Shown: positions 10,639 through 21,730 of the stretch, one piece after another
How the letters are laid out: each line of letters starts with the position of its first letter
Numbering within the stretch: position 1 is the first letter of the stretch
Origin: Mesocentrotus franciscanus
Lineage: Eukaryota; Echinodermata; Echinoidea; Camarodonta; Strongylocentrotidae
Assembly: GCA_037976565.1 (NCBI GenBank)
Contig: CP137675.1
Coordinates: 12,604,534 to 12,668,533, forward strand
Direction of reading: 5' to 3'
Length of the DNA stretch: 64,000 nt
The notes under the pieces: model-generated
The model's database searches: none
What the model saw: the letters and a program-made list of their open reading frames with translations, nothing else
Told to the model about the DNA's origin: nothing
Translations under genes and position numbers: made by a program

Positions 10639-12248
10639 ATTCGTATAGATAACGAGAGTGAGGATCCGGGAAAGGGATAGTGAGAATAATAGGAACGAAG
10701 TGACGACGACAATAATCGTAAATAACGAAAGTGAAAAAGAAGGTAAAGTCTAAAATATCTGCATCAATTTTGATTACAAATAATTGATTTCACTGTTTTC
10801 TTCCAGTTTTCAAGTTTTATTACATATTCTCATGATAAAATTAAAAATTAAATATAAAAAAATCAAAACGATACATGATGGGACAGCAAACAAAAGGTTG
10901 GTATTCTAACGAGTAAAATATTAATGAAAAGAAGAAGAAAAATTATAAAATGATAAAAAGTAGGCATATACAATGAAGAAAAATAATATCATCTAGCACA
11001 GAAATATCTTTTTTTTTTAATATAATAAAAATTATAATTAAAAAATTATTATAAAAAAAAAAATCAAAAAAAAATCGATAGCACATATCTATTTTAAAGT
11101 ATTTACAACCCCCTCCCACCCTCCTAGAATCCCGTGGATTTTCCACGGGCCCTGCTAGTCTATATATTAATACGCAAAATCGCCGCGGGGGTAAAACGGT
11201 TCATGAAAAACGTCTTTCCTCGACCGCCCCCTTCGCCGTGGCGCGGGAACGGCGACACAATTATACGAGGCATGTCTCCGTACCCGCGTGCCACGTCGAC
11301 CCCGTGGTCGCCGTCCATGTCGTTAAAAGGTGGTTTCGGGGTCCCGGGAGGACGGGCGGACGAGAGCACGGCCGGCGTCGTCCGTGCAAGGAGGCGACGA
11401 ACCCGCGAGAGTGAGTCGGCGAGGCGTGCACCCGCCCTCTGCACGTCTAATCAAAGAGATCACACTATCAAGAGACAGTCCAGTCCATGATGTGTTGTAG
11501 CAAATATGCACGTCGCAAAGGGTCGGGCCTATCCCGTGTTAGGCATCTTGCTATATGCAGTCTAATCAAAGAGATACTTTATCAAGAGACACGCCACTCA
11601 CGTCATGTAGCGTAGCACATGCATGATGCGATGGGTTGGGCCTATCCCGTGTGAGGCATCTTGCTATATATACGCATCAGCCAAACTGACGTCAACGTAA
11701 TACGTGGTTCTACGCTCACACACACACAGTCGAGATAATTCGTGCGACGGTTACAATATATTGGCACAAACAGTCCGATTTTTCGCGTAAAATCTTTACT
11801 TTGAATATATTTGTACAAATTCTGTGGACCATGCCAACATAATCATAGTCCAAGCTTCTGCTTTATTGGTCTTTTCATGAAAACTACATTGAAATCACAA
11901 CAATAATAACGCAAATAGATTGTAAATGTCGAGACCATATAACTGAAGAGAAGAAAAATTCAGCGAGCTTAGGTAATATCACATGCCTCCGCACGGGCAA
12001 CTCCCGCGGTGTCAGGCCAGTCACGGCGCTCACACAATGCAATTTAACCTATGCAGTAACTGCAGCACTCTAGCTATACTGCATGTAGTACCTGTATATA
12101 GCGTGTATTTAGATCATTCAATGTTTCATGTTTGAGCCGTGCAATTGTTGTTTTCTTTTATTTCTTTTTGAATGTGATGTGAATGTGAGTACGGTACGTA
12201 CATGCTATTACAGAAGTGTGCAAGGAATGATAGGCCTACAGGTGGAAG

Positions 12249-13665
12249 GAGGCGCGGATCCATGGGGGCAGGGGCCTTGGTCCCCCTCCCAGCAAAGAAA
12301 AAAAAGAGAGAGAAAGAAGGAAAAGAAGGGAAAAGGGAGAGAAAGGGAAAGAAAGAAGAGGAAGAAGAAAAGAAAAGGTGTAAATAAGAAGGAGATGGGG
12401 GCGCGAAAGGGCCTTGCCTCCCAGGCTGTTGCCTCCCACCCCTCATCAACAAAATAAGAGAGAAGGAAGGAAAGGGAAAGAAAAAGGAAAAGAGGAGATA
12501 AAGAGAAAGAAAAAAGAGGAAGAAAGGAAAAGAAGGGGATATCAGTTGCAATTTTCTCGCCAACAAGTTGTGAATCGAGGGCCAAAAACCTTGCCTCTCC
12601 CCCCCCGCCCCCGCCAACAAAAGAGAGCTAAAATGGAACAAAAAAAGAGTAAGAAGAAAAGAAAAGGGTGAAAAGAAGGGAGATCAGTTGCGATTAATCC
12701 CGCCAAAAACGTGTGAATCGGCCTTGCCTCCCTTCCCCAGCACACCTAAAAGAGAGAGAAAGAAGGGAAGGGAAAGAAAAAAAAGAGAAAGAAGAAAGGT
12801 AGGGAGATCAGTTGCGATTTTTCCCGCCAACAAGGTGTAGATCGGGGGCGCTTGCGTACTGACGGGGCTTGGGTGCTTGGGGCCTGCCCCAAATGAAATT
12901 TAAACGTGGTTTATTTCTAATTCGATACCGGTGATTTACAAATGTTGCTGAAATGACATAATTTTCCGAGATTTTTAGTACATTATACTTTTGTATGCGT
13001 TTGTTGGAAAATGACAAATTCCCAAATTTACAGTCAGGCAAAAATATACTTATTTAGAGGCCTACATGTCAGGGTCCGCGGAACGGCAGGGCTCGGGGCT
13101 CGAGCTCCACCCCTCCCCACTTTTTGTGGAAAAAGTATATTAAAGAGAAATAGAAAGAAAGAGAGAAAGAAAGAAAAATAGTGACCTGCCAGTGTCACAA
13201 AATAATGAGGTATCAAAATATGCTCATCTGACCGTGATTAAATGCCTAAAACCCTGAGCTTCTGGGGCTCCGCCCCCTGGACCCCACGCCAATGAGTGAC
13301 CTGCCAGTGCCACAAATAAGGTATCAAATTATACTCATCTGACCGTAATTAAATGCCTAAAAACCCTGAACTTCCGGTGGCTCTGCCCCCTGGACCCACT
13401 CAATGGCCCTAAGGCGGACCCTGGATGCTTATCTGACCGTAATTTAATGCCTAAAACCCTGAGCTTCTGGGGCTCCGCCCCTGACCCCGAATCACTATGA
13501 AAACGTTGAGCGGGGCTTGCATGTAAGAGTGGGGTGATGCGGATGTTTTGTCTGCCCCGGCCTCCCCCCCCCCAAAAAAAAAAAACGTTTTTGCTCATTA
13601 CGTACCAATATTTGGCTCGCATAACTTCAAATTTGGGCCCCTAAGGAATCCTTGATCCGCGCCTG
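12249..13665. mobile_element. hAT-like element in Helitron copy 4
   Basis: Same element and same insertion site as in copy 1: GGTGGAAG at 12241-12248 and 13666-13673. The first base of the left terminus is G instead of C. Length about 1417 bp. The shared site shows the insertion predates the amplification of type I copies. Confidence 0.83.
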
Positions 13666-13682
13666 GGTGGAAGGGATATAAA

Positions 13683-13857
13683 ACAAATATACAATGACTC
13701 ATTCTCGGAACAAGCTAAAACTATTCGCACTCAGGAACATCAATAGTACTCTCCCTCGGGCCGCGATGGCCCTCGGGAGAATATAATACGATTTGATGTT
13801 CCTTCGATGCGAATAGTTTTAGCTAGATCCTCGAGTGTCATTTTATGTATATTTGTA
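13683..13857. repeat. Long imperfect hairpin in Helitron copy 4
   Basis: Same fold-back as in copy 1, with both arms present. In copy 3 only the end of the right arm survives after the gap (9124-9182). Confidence 0.72.
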
Positions 13858-14350
13858 TATTATTTTCAGTGCATGCATGACAACAATATTCGTATAGATA
13901 ACGAGAGTGAGGATCCGGAAAGGGATAGTGAAAAAGTAGGAACGAATTTAAGTGACGACAATAATCGTAATTAACGAAAGTAAAAGAAAGTATTAGTCTA
14001 AAATATATGCATCAATTTTAATTACAACTTATTGATTTCACTGTTTTCTTCCAATTTTCAAGTTTTATTACATGATACATATTTATAAAAAAAATTCAAA
14101 ATGATACATGGGACAGCAAACAAAAGGTTGATATTCTAACGAGTACAATATTAATGAAAAGAAGAAGAAAAATTATAAAATGATAAAAAGAAATTATCTT
14201 TAAAAATATTATTTAAAAAAAATAAAAAAATAAAAAAAATATATAATAATATTGATAATAATAATCGTTAGCACATATCTATTTTCAACCCCCACCCTCC
14301 CTAGAATCCCGTGGATTTTCCACGGGTCCTGCTAGTAGAATTATAATTTG

Positions 14351-14557
14351 CAGAAGCGTAGCTTGATAATGACTAACAGGAGGGCAGAATTCTTACAAGG
14401 ACGGGGCAAAATAATATTGGGCAACTCCGCATCCCGCAATTTTTATAGCTTTTTTTTCTTTTTAGGGGGGGGGGTGGTGTCTTTTATGGCTGGGAAACGG
14501 GGGGGGGGTGAGGTGGCGTCAACCATCCCAATTCCATGCTGGCTACGCCCTTGGATC
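14351..14557. mobile_element. Possible short TIR element right of the Helitron array
   Basis: CAGAAGCGTAGC at the left and the complement of CAAGGGCGTAGCCAGC at the right are roughly inverted. The CAGGGGCGTAGCC-type end is common in hAT-like MITEs. No clear target duplication, so the call is tentative. Confidence 0.35.
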
Positions 14558-14599
14558 CTGCCAAAAAGACCTTGGTAAGATCATGACATCGATTTCAAT

Positions 14600-16670
14600 G
14601 AATATTATTATTTGGCATATAATTTTATGAATAATATGCTTTCTTTTCAATCACTTGTTGTTTCAAGATTGATGAAAAATCTTTCAAACAGTTTTCGTGT
14701 TTTGGATAATATCAAAGTTGCCCAGCACGAGGTTAATCAAGTATCAGACCAACTTTGGGCGTTTTATTCATCCAACTTCAGTAATATATTGTCCAATTAG
14801 GGTCTAATTGGCATAATATTAACTATGTTGGGTAAAGAAATGCCCAAAGTTGGATGGATTGGATACACAATTAACCTCAAGGCACAATTCTACCCAGTAT
14901 TTTAAGAGACTCAGTGTAATGTGTGTTTAAAAATTTGCAGCTCAACATTTTGTGACTCTACGGAATTGAACATCTTTCACGGGACAGTGTAAAAGAATAT
15001 ATCTTGAGATTGTCCATTGGATTTGAAGGATATCTGCTAAGACCATCAGGAAGGATGGGAGGAAAGACATCCTCTGAACTGATTAACAAGAAACAAACTG
15101 ATAATCCATTTAAGCTATTGTCACATCAACTTCTGTATACACTGCATCCTTCATATGGCTTTTCAATAAGCAAATAACAAACAAGCGATTGAAAAGAAAG
15201 TTGAAAAATAGAGACACAGTGTTAATCCAGATAAGACGAATGTTAAGACAAAATAAGACGAGTGATTCCTGCGATTGTATTGGGCAATATTATATTTTGT
15301 TCTTGTTTTGTTGTTTTGCAAAAAATATTACTTCCATTCTTCAAAATAACATCTTCACAATAATCACAGTAAGATGACATAAACAAGCGTATTCATATAG
15401 AATTATGCAAACTCATATAATCATCACAATTTTTCGTACAATAAACGAACAATAATTAATAATAAGTGAAATCAACGTAATACTTTACCAGCACAATCAT
15501 TTGCATCGTACTAGTTATAGAAGTTTATTTATTGAAATATCAAAATCGAAGGAAGGATGAAAACAGGAAACAAAAGCAACCCCCCCCCCTCGAAAAAAAG
15601 ATGGTAGTAATATTTTGTATGGTCAGCATAATGATTTAGACTTAGTATACGCAATCATTCAATCACCTGTCCTGACCCATGTAGTTCAATGAAGTTTTCT
15701 GGAAGGATTGCTTAAGTTCGGTTGCAAGAAGTTATCATAAGGTGTCCAAATGGCACTGAAGTCAAATGTCTGGGCGATTAGAAATACTGTGGTATAATTT
15801 ATATAACTTGTGATTAATGTTAAATCACAAAGACCCCTCATAGCCACAGTAACGTATCCGCAATAGCATATATCTATTTCAATCAACGAAAGATGACAAA
15901 GACAACGACAACAAATATAAGGCTAGGATGAATGATGAAAAGAAAATGCCTCAACGGGCCATGCTGGGTAATTTTTTTTGAGAATTCGTTCACCAGGTTC
16001 ACAAGCGGTTTCTAAAGTCTAGCAAATTGATGATACATTACCTTTAACCTGTGTTGAAAACGACAGCTTCTTGACTAATATCCTGCCGTGTTACTATGCT
16101 ATCAAGTAGAATCTTAACTCAGTGATACAAGTACATGCAGGAGGCAGCCAATGGGGCCACATCGGTCATGTTCCGTTCAAAATTGAAGCCTAATATTTTC
16201 ACCTTTTTTTTCTAACAGATGCATTGAATGAAAATGTTATCAAACGATAAAAAAAAAAATCAGTTGATGCAACATGAAAACATTGAAACTACGTTTTCAA
16301 TAATAAGTGGCGTACTAAATGAAGTTGATGTACGACCCCCTTCCCGTTTGAAGGATGTCAGGGGGGTCATTATTACTTTCACTGGGGCTGCACAGATAAT
16401 TTCACCAGCCCCCCCCCTCCCCCTCCCCATCTTGTCTGGAGAGGTTTCCGTCCCCTGTTTATCAATTTCTGGATACGCCTCTGAAAATGTGTTGCGAACG
16501 TGATTAGTTGCCTGAAGGGAAACTCTACCATGATTATTTTAACGTGAAATTAGACAAGGGTGGAAAGGGATAGCATATTGATTGAGGCAACTGGTTTTGA
16601 AAGATAGAGCAGAACCGCAGAAGATAGTGTGCGAGGAGAGGAAAGGGATGTGAACTTTTTGTAAAAGTCA
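14600..16670. other. No gene recognised; small inverted repeat near 14.8 kb
   Basis: AT-rich sequence. At 14750-14855 CCAACTTTGGGC faces GCCCAAAGTTGG around a self-complementary TCCAATTAGGGTCTAATTGG, a small fold-back. Otherwise there are only short ORFs without recognisable domains. Confidence 0.5.
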
Positions 16671-16683
16671 TTATACGATGTAT

Positions 16684-16930
16684 AAGATGAACGAACAGAG
16701 GAAGAAGAAAAAAGGAGAGAATGAGAGAGAGATAGAGGGAGAAATGAGGGAGGAAGGGAAGAGAGGGAGAAAGAGAGAGAGAGAGGGGTAGACAAAGGGA
16801 GAGGGAAGACAGAGGGATGAGACAGAGAAAGGAGAAAGGGACGGAGAGATAGAGGGAGAGACAGACAGACAGAGACAGACAGACAGAGATAGGCGGAGTG
16901 AGAAAGAGAGAGAGAGGGGGGGGGGGTGGG
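16684..16930. repeat. GA/AGAC microsatellite
   Basis: Purine-rich repeat of GAGA with ACAGACAG interruptions and a G run at the end. The serine/leucine-rich ORFs read across it on the minus strand are artefacts of the repeat. Confidence 0.9.
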
Positions 16931-18734
16931 TGAAAGAGACCGAGAGACATAGGAGGGAAAGAGCAACGGAAATCATAATCATCCAAATCACAACGAATAT
17001 ACCCGGCCAACAGAGTTCACTTTCCGATGTTTCTGACATTATTCTTTTATTTTACAGCCCACAGGGTATGCTGCAGGGGGAAATATCAATTTGGCACAAG
17101 TTCAAAAAGGAAAGAAAAAATAACAAAGAAGAGTTTAAGTCATTGTGGCCAATTCAGAGTCCTTCTTGCACTCAACAGAATCACCATGTAATCCTGCATC
17201 TTATCATGTAGCGACCTTCTGTCGACCCATGTGTTTCCTAAGATGTGCCCGATGTTTCGCCAAAACTAATTGATTTCCTCCCTTCTTTGAAAGCGTGAAG
17301 CAATCGCCCTGTCATCATGAAGGCAAAATATTAACATTGCATTTTGGTTTAATTTGATAACTTGCCGATTGATATTACTCCTCATGTATGAATGAACTTC
17401 TGCTAAAGGGCATTCGTTCACTGTGAATTAACGCTGTTTTCAAATAGTTGATCTGATGACGTCAAGAAAGGATGAAAAAGGGCAAAAAGCAATATAGTAT
17501 GCGCTTTGAGTTAACGTCCTCCTAAACTAATGACCAAACATAATGCTACAGTAGTGGAGTTCACAATAATTGATGCACGCGACTTTTATGTCATTGTCAT
17601 TTTCTGAAATAAGTTATAATTAAGATCATTAACATTTTTAATCAAGTTGTTACAATAGGTCAGTTGCATTCATGATAATGGCTTGTATAGGATCATAATG
17701 TATGGTTATGGACGCTGTCACTTATTGATTTCAGTGCGATCCTTTCAATGCAGGCCTATAGAATTGAGGATAATTCGGCAGATGGACAAGTTTTGAAATT
17801 GTTTTGTTTTTCGATGAATATTACTCGTAATAACGTTAGCTAATGTTTCTTTTTTAAATCAAATAAACACTATTTCGATAAACTATATTGAATGCTTTAC
17901 GTTATGCGGTTAACGAACCTATGCTGTATATCTGGGGCTACTTATGACAATATATAGTTTCATATTTTGTCAATGGGTTTTCAATTTCCAGCAGTCTTTT
18001 AAGTGGAAAATAATAAGTATTTTACCGGAACACTTTCTACAGTTAAGTCAACTTTCGTTCTGTCTAGCAATATGAAATAATATTGTTTGTTTTGTTCCAC
18101 CCCAAGAGCAAAGCACGTTGGCTAAAAACTAAAAATCACAGAAGGGCATTAGCAAACTTTAGATATGTACTTGTTTCTTGTGTAGGACATAATTTACAGG
18201 GCAGACGGGATTTTCCATGATTGCGGAAATCCAGATCACTGTAGCATGTTTGTATATATACAGTCGGAACTCTTTTAATCATGTTAATCTGAGATACATT
18301 TCCTGGGGTACAGAAAATACTAAGACACCAAGATCACGTACCAAGTTCACCTAAGGCCTGCCCTAGGTAAAATATGTTGCTTCTGTTTGAAAACGTGACA
18401 AATTATTTTCATTTAAAATGTTAGTTATGGAAGTGTGTACCGATTCTCTCATGAGAAATTGTAGAGCAGATGGAAGAAAAGATGATCAAATAGGGCTCTA
18501 TGTAAAACAATCATTTGGATTGAAAAGCTTCTCTCTTCCTCTATTTTTCAAAATTATTATACCTCTGGAGGATCTATGATTCTTTAATGGGACACAAAGG
18601 TTTCCGTTAAGCAAACAAGAGGAAAGGTTCTCATATTTGGCTGATGGAGGCAAAAGTACACCAATACATGCTGGTAAACGTGTTTTAGTTAGGTTTATGA
18701 TAAAAGTGGAGTTGATCGACAACCCATGAGACAT
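16931..18734. other. No gene recognised
   Basis: AT-rich unique-looking sequence with only short ORFs and no supported splice pattern. Confidence 0.5.
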
Positions 18735-18919
18735 TAGGGACTTTTAGATTTGCACGACGAGAACGTGGACTGTTACGTGGACATCCTTTTAAGGCAATGT
18801 GACGTCCTTTTAAGGCACTGGCAGTGCCCGGCAGTGTGCCTTAAAAGGACGTCACATTGCCTTAAAAGGATGTGTGTGTAGCAGTCCACGTTCTCGTCGT
18901 GCACATCTAAAAGTCCCTA
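18735..18919. mobile_element. Near-perfect 185-bp palindromic fold-back element
   Basis: The two arms, about 88 nt each, pair almost completely. The left arm begins TAGGGACTTTTAGAT and the right arm ends ATCTAAAAGTCCCTA. TGCACGACGAGAACGTGGAC pairs with its complement at about 18884-18903. Each arm contains two copies of CCTTTTAAGGCA, itself partly palindromic. Only a short GCACTGGCAGTGCC-type centre separates the arms. Flanking TA on both sides would fit a Tc1/mariner-type fold-back MITE. Confidence 0.85.
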
Positions 18920-19089
18920 TTGTTGGTCTTGTGGGCTGTTTGTCTCGGGGACTTACCAAAATGAAGTGGCTAGAAAGCCTACGTACGCGATTGACAGAAT
19001 CGGCCCCGCGGGCTGTCGGTCTAGCGATCTATCAACAATTTCACAGAAAGCCCCGGAGACCAACCATGTCGAATGTCGGTCCCGTCGCG

Positions 19090-20015
19090 AGAGGAGGGGG
19101 GTTGAAGGGTGCCCTTGATCCGCCACAGATAATTAGTAATGGCAAATGTAAGCTTACTGTACTGGTCAAGCTATATAATTATAGATAGAGTCGAGAGGTC
19201 ATCTTTTCACACATATTTCAGAAACTCAGTATTCTCTTTAAATTGTTGCAGGTCACCTCTAAATGACTGGATTTTTTTTCAGTGACGATATGACCCGGAA
19301 ATGATTACTCATGTCTGTGTTGTCTTTATTTGGGTATAGGGTGCAGTCGATTGGTCTTTGGTGATATATTCTAAAAATCAACTTTACAGGTTCATTGAAA
19401 ATGTTATGCCCAAAGAGGCCTACCCCATGGCATTCAACAAACCACTCCCACCCCGTAACAAGTTAGCACATCATGCTTATTATATTATAATTACAAAAGT
19501 CATTAGTTTTCCAATGGATTCCTTTTGGAAGCAAGTACTGCTAAAGAGTATTTAAAATTGTTATCCAGTTAATTCCATTGCAATCTGAAGCATACTACAG
19601 GATGTGTATACTGCAACTAAAAGGTACATGTATTATCATATATATCCATGTAATTGTCGAGCCTAGCGACGATAAAACATATTACAGGAGAGGAAATGGT
19701 TTTAAAATGTTTGTTTCCTTCTAAATGAGTAGTACCAGAATAGTTTTAATGGAGGCTGATGAAGAATCATACCGATTGCATCTCTAAATTTAAGTGCCAT
19801 ACTAACAGGAGTTGTAGTCAAAATTGAAACGAATTCAAGTAAAGTAGTATTGGCACCGTTATGTCGCAAGAGGAAATCCACTAATCCCGATCATTTTAAT
19901 CGACATCTTATATACGCTTCTGAAAAACTTTTACAAATTCTGCCCTTAAAGATAAAATTGATTTTCCGGTCATGCGATTACATTGTGAAATAAATTGTCT
20001 AGAATCAATTGGAAA
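19090..20015. other. No gene recognised
   Basis: Short ORFs only. A fragment near 19105-19135 (CCCTTGATCCGCCA) looks like a transposon terminus. Confidence 0.4.
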
Positions 20016-20019
20016 CATT

Positions 20020-20160
20020 GGGACAGGGATGATATCAGGTACCCTTTTACAACTGGATGGAGTGGCAACGTCTTGCTAAAGGACTTTAGTACCGGGCTGA
20101 GATTTGAACCCCATACCTTGGGATCTACAATCCGGTGACTTATCCACTAGACCACAACAC
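20020..20160 (-). mobile_element. tRNA-derived SINE head and body
   Basis: On the minus strand a tRNA-like A box (GTGGTCTAGTGGATAAG) starts near 20158 and a B box (GGTTCAAATCTC) lies at 20099-20110. They are followed by the body motif AAAGTCCTTTAGCAAGACG, which recurs in other SINE fragments here. The acceptor stem does not close and extra body sequence follows, so this is a SINE and not a tRNA gene. Confidence 0.7.
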
Positions 20161-20813
20161 GTCGACAGTTATTTCTTGTCATATTTCGAATATGAGGGAA
20201 TTTTAAGTGTTATCTTTCTCAGGGGACATTTCAGAACGAGAAAGCTCACAAATTTATTGATAACCTTATCCAGAACTCAACCCTCTCTTTAAACATATCT
20301 GGCTGACTGCCCGAGGTACATGATTGAAATAAGTCTATACCCAATCACTAAATCATAATAACTAGGACATTTTATTGACCTGTCTCAGCTCTGACCCAGA
20401 TAGTTTGGTTTAGTTTTGAGAACAACAAAATATTCTTTAAAGAATCGGTTTGCAGGAATGGAAAATGTCATAAGCTTCGAAATTCGATGGGTCTGTGGGG
20501 GTTAATTAGCAGTTTTATGTCACAGTAAACAAAACAGTAGCTGTTTGTGATGTGGCGCATATGAAATATTGAAATGTCTTGTTTTCAATGATTTGTTATT
20601 TCCAAAAATTTATGGTTTCGTCATATCCTAAGGAATGATTACAAAATACCCCCTGCGGTCTCAAATCCGGGACGTCAATTATTTTGTCAAAACCCAGGTC
20701 ATTGTGTAGTCTTTATTGGCGTATCCAGTATAGGACGAAGCTCGGTTTACGCCCCCTCCCTGGAAAATAGTACAGCACTGCGTGGGCCTCCAAATATATC
20801 ACGCTAACACCCC

Positions 20814-20814
<1 letters not shown>

Positions 20815-20851
<37 letters not shown>

Positions 20852-20950
20852 TCTCCTCTCCTCTCCTCTTCTCTTCTCTCTCCTTCCTCCTTCCCTCACA
20901 TATCTTCTTCTCTTCCCCTCCTCCACTCCCTCTATCTCACACACACACCT
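20815..20950. repeat. CT-rich microsatellite
   Basis: A (TC)n run followed by TCCTC and CA repeats. Confidence 0.92.
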
Positions 20951-21289
20951 TCTTCTTTGTTTTCACTTCGAGAAATTCCTCCACAATAAAATGAAATGAA
21001 AGAGATATTTTGAAGAAATATATGAAAAGCACAATTCGGCAAAAGTTTTCCGACCTGTCAGTTCCCGCCCTTTGGGGAAAAATTCAGGCATTCCTCAAAT
21101 GGACAAATCATTCATCAACATGTCGTCTGCTTCAGCATACAACTGACGAAGTCAGTAAAGTCAGCTAGGATTATATCCGAGTCAAACTTTCATACCAATT
21201 CAAAACCAGCGGATAACCAACAAAATAGGTGATCCGACATTTTGTATCCAGAGACAGCTATTGATCCTGGCTTTCTTTTGTCGAAGTTA

Positions 21290-21355
21290 AAGGGTTAGGG
21301 GCAGTGTTGTAACTGGGTTTTATGTTAGGTTTAGGTTTAGGGTTAGGATTAGGTA
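21290..21355 (+). repeat. Degenerate telomere-like repeat
   Basis: Contains GTTAGGTTTAGGTTTAGGG and TTAGGATTAGG, degenerate TTAGGG-type units, at an interstitial position. Confidence 0.5.
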
Positions 21356-21479
21356 TAATGTTCGAACCAGGGTTGTAGTGAACCCATTGCCTAAGGGAAC
21401 CGGGTGGTCCCTGTATTAAGCCTATGGGAATTAGAGAATTCAGTAGTCAGTTGGTTAAGCAATTTGATGCTCTGAGGAT

Positions 21480-21730
21480 GTTTCATATAACCCGAAACGC
21501 TAGGCCATTTGGGGTGATATAAGTTTCGTTTAATCTATTGTCGGTCTCGTCAGTGTGACTGAGGTATCAACCGACAAAATATTGGCCAGTTGAGGTAATG
21601 AACTTTCTTGTTCAGTCTCTCGTTGGTCTAGTGACGATCTCTTCCGCATGACTGGGGTCAGCAAAAATAGTGACCATTTGGGGTAGAGTAATTCTTTGTT
21701 CGGTCTCTTGTCGATCTGGGCATCGTTTCA
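21480..21730 (+). repeat. Imperfect tandem repeat of about 95 bp
   Basis: Units share GGCCATTTGGGGT-like starts and a TCGGTCTCGTCAGTGTGACT-like middle (near 21507, 21600 and 21690). The open frames on both strands here have no recognisable domain. Confidence 0.5.

Larger units (their letters stand above)
7142..11158 (+). mobile_element. Helitron copy 3 (type I front, type II back, interrupted by gap)
   Basis: The front half matches copies 1 and 4 and includes the left end of the hAT-like element (target duplication 8211-8218, element from 8219). After the 500-N gap (8624-9123) the sequence resumes inside the right arm of the long hairpin and follows copy 2, with the second nested element ending at about 10638. 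It ends with a perfect terminal hairpin and CTAG 11155-11158. It may be a true hybrid carrying both insertions, or two copies collapsed at the gap. Confidence 0.78.
847..14335 (+). mobile_element. Head-to-tail array of four non-autonomous Helitrons
   Basis: Four units follow one another with no spacer: 847-3999, 4000-7141, 7142-11158 (contains the scaffold gap) and 11159-14335. Each starts with TCTATATATTAATACGC and ends with a hairpin of the form CCCGTGGA-TTT-TCCACGGG, a 5-6 nt spacer and CTAG. These are the Helitron signatures: 5' TC, subterminal 3' hairpin, CTRR end, insertion between A and T without target duplication. The outer flanks are A at 846 and T at 14336, so the array looks like one insertion. 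No Rep/helicase ORF is visible, so it is non-autonomous. Internal copies carry nested DNA transposons and large hairpins. Termini and junctions are seen directly; the Helitron assignment rests on the known family signatures. Confidence 0.85.
11159..14335 (+). mobile_element. Helitron copy 4 (type I)
   Basis: Very close to copy 1 over its whole length, including the nested hAT-like element (12249-13665), the long hairpin (13683-13857), the empty ATTCGTA site (13888-13894) and the AT-rich 3' part. It ends in the hairpin at 14308-14326 and CTAG 14332-14335, followed by the target T. The closeness of copies 1 and 4, with a different copy between them, points to recent amplification. Confidence 0.83.

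Noticed and set aside
847..14335. LTR retrotransposon or simple satellite explanation for the array
   Set aside because: No terminal direct repeats around an internal coding region, no TG...CA ends and no target duplication. The TC start, 3' hairpin, CTAG end and A/T flanks fit Helitrons better.
16534..17039. Serine/leucine-rich ORFs of 122-158 codons
   Set aside because: They read through a GA/AGAC microsatellite in three frames. Similar artefacts occur at 31.7-32.0, 35.97-36.29, 40.2-40.7 and 45.0-45.3 kb.
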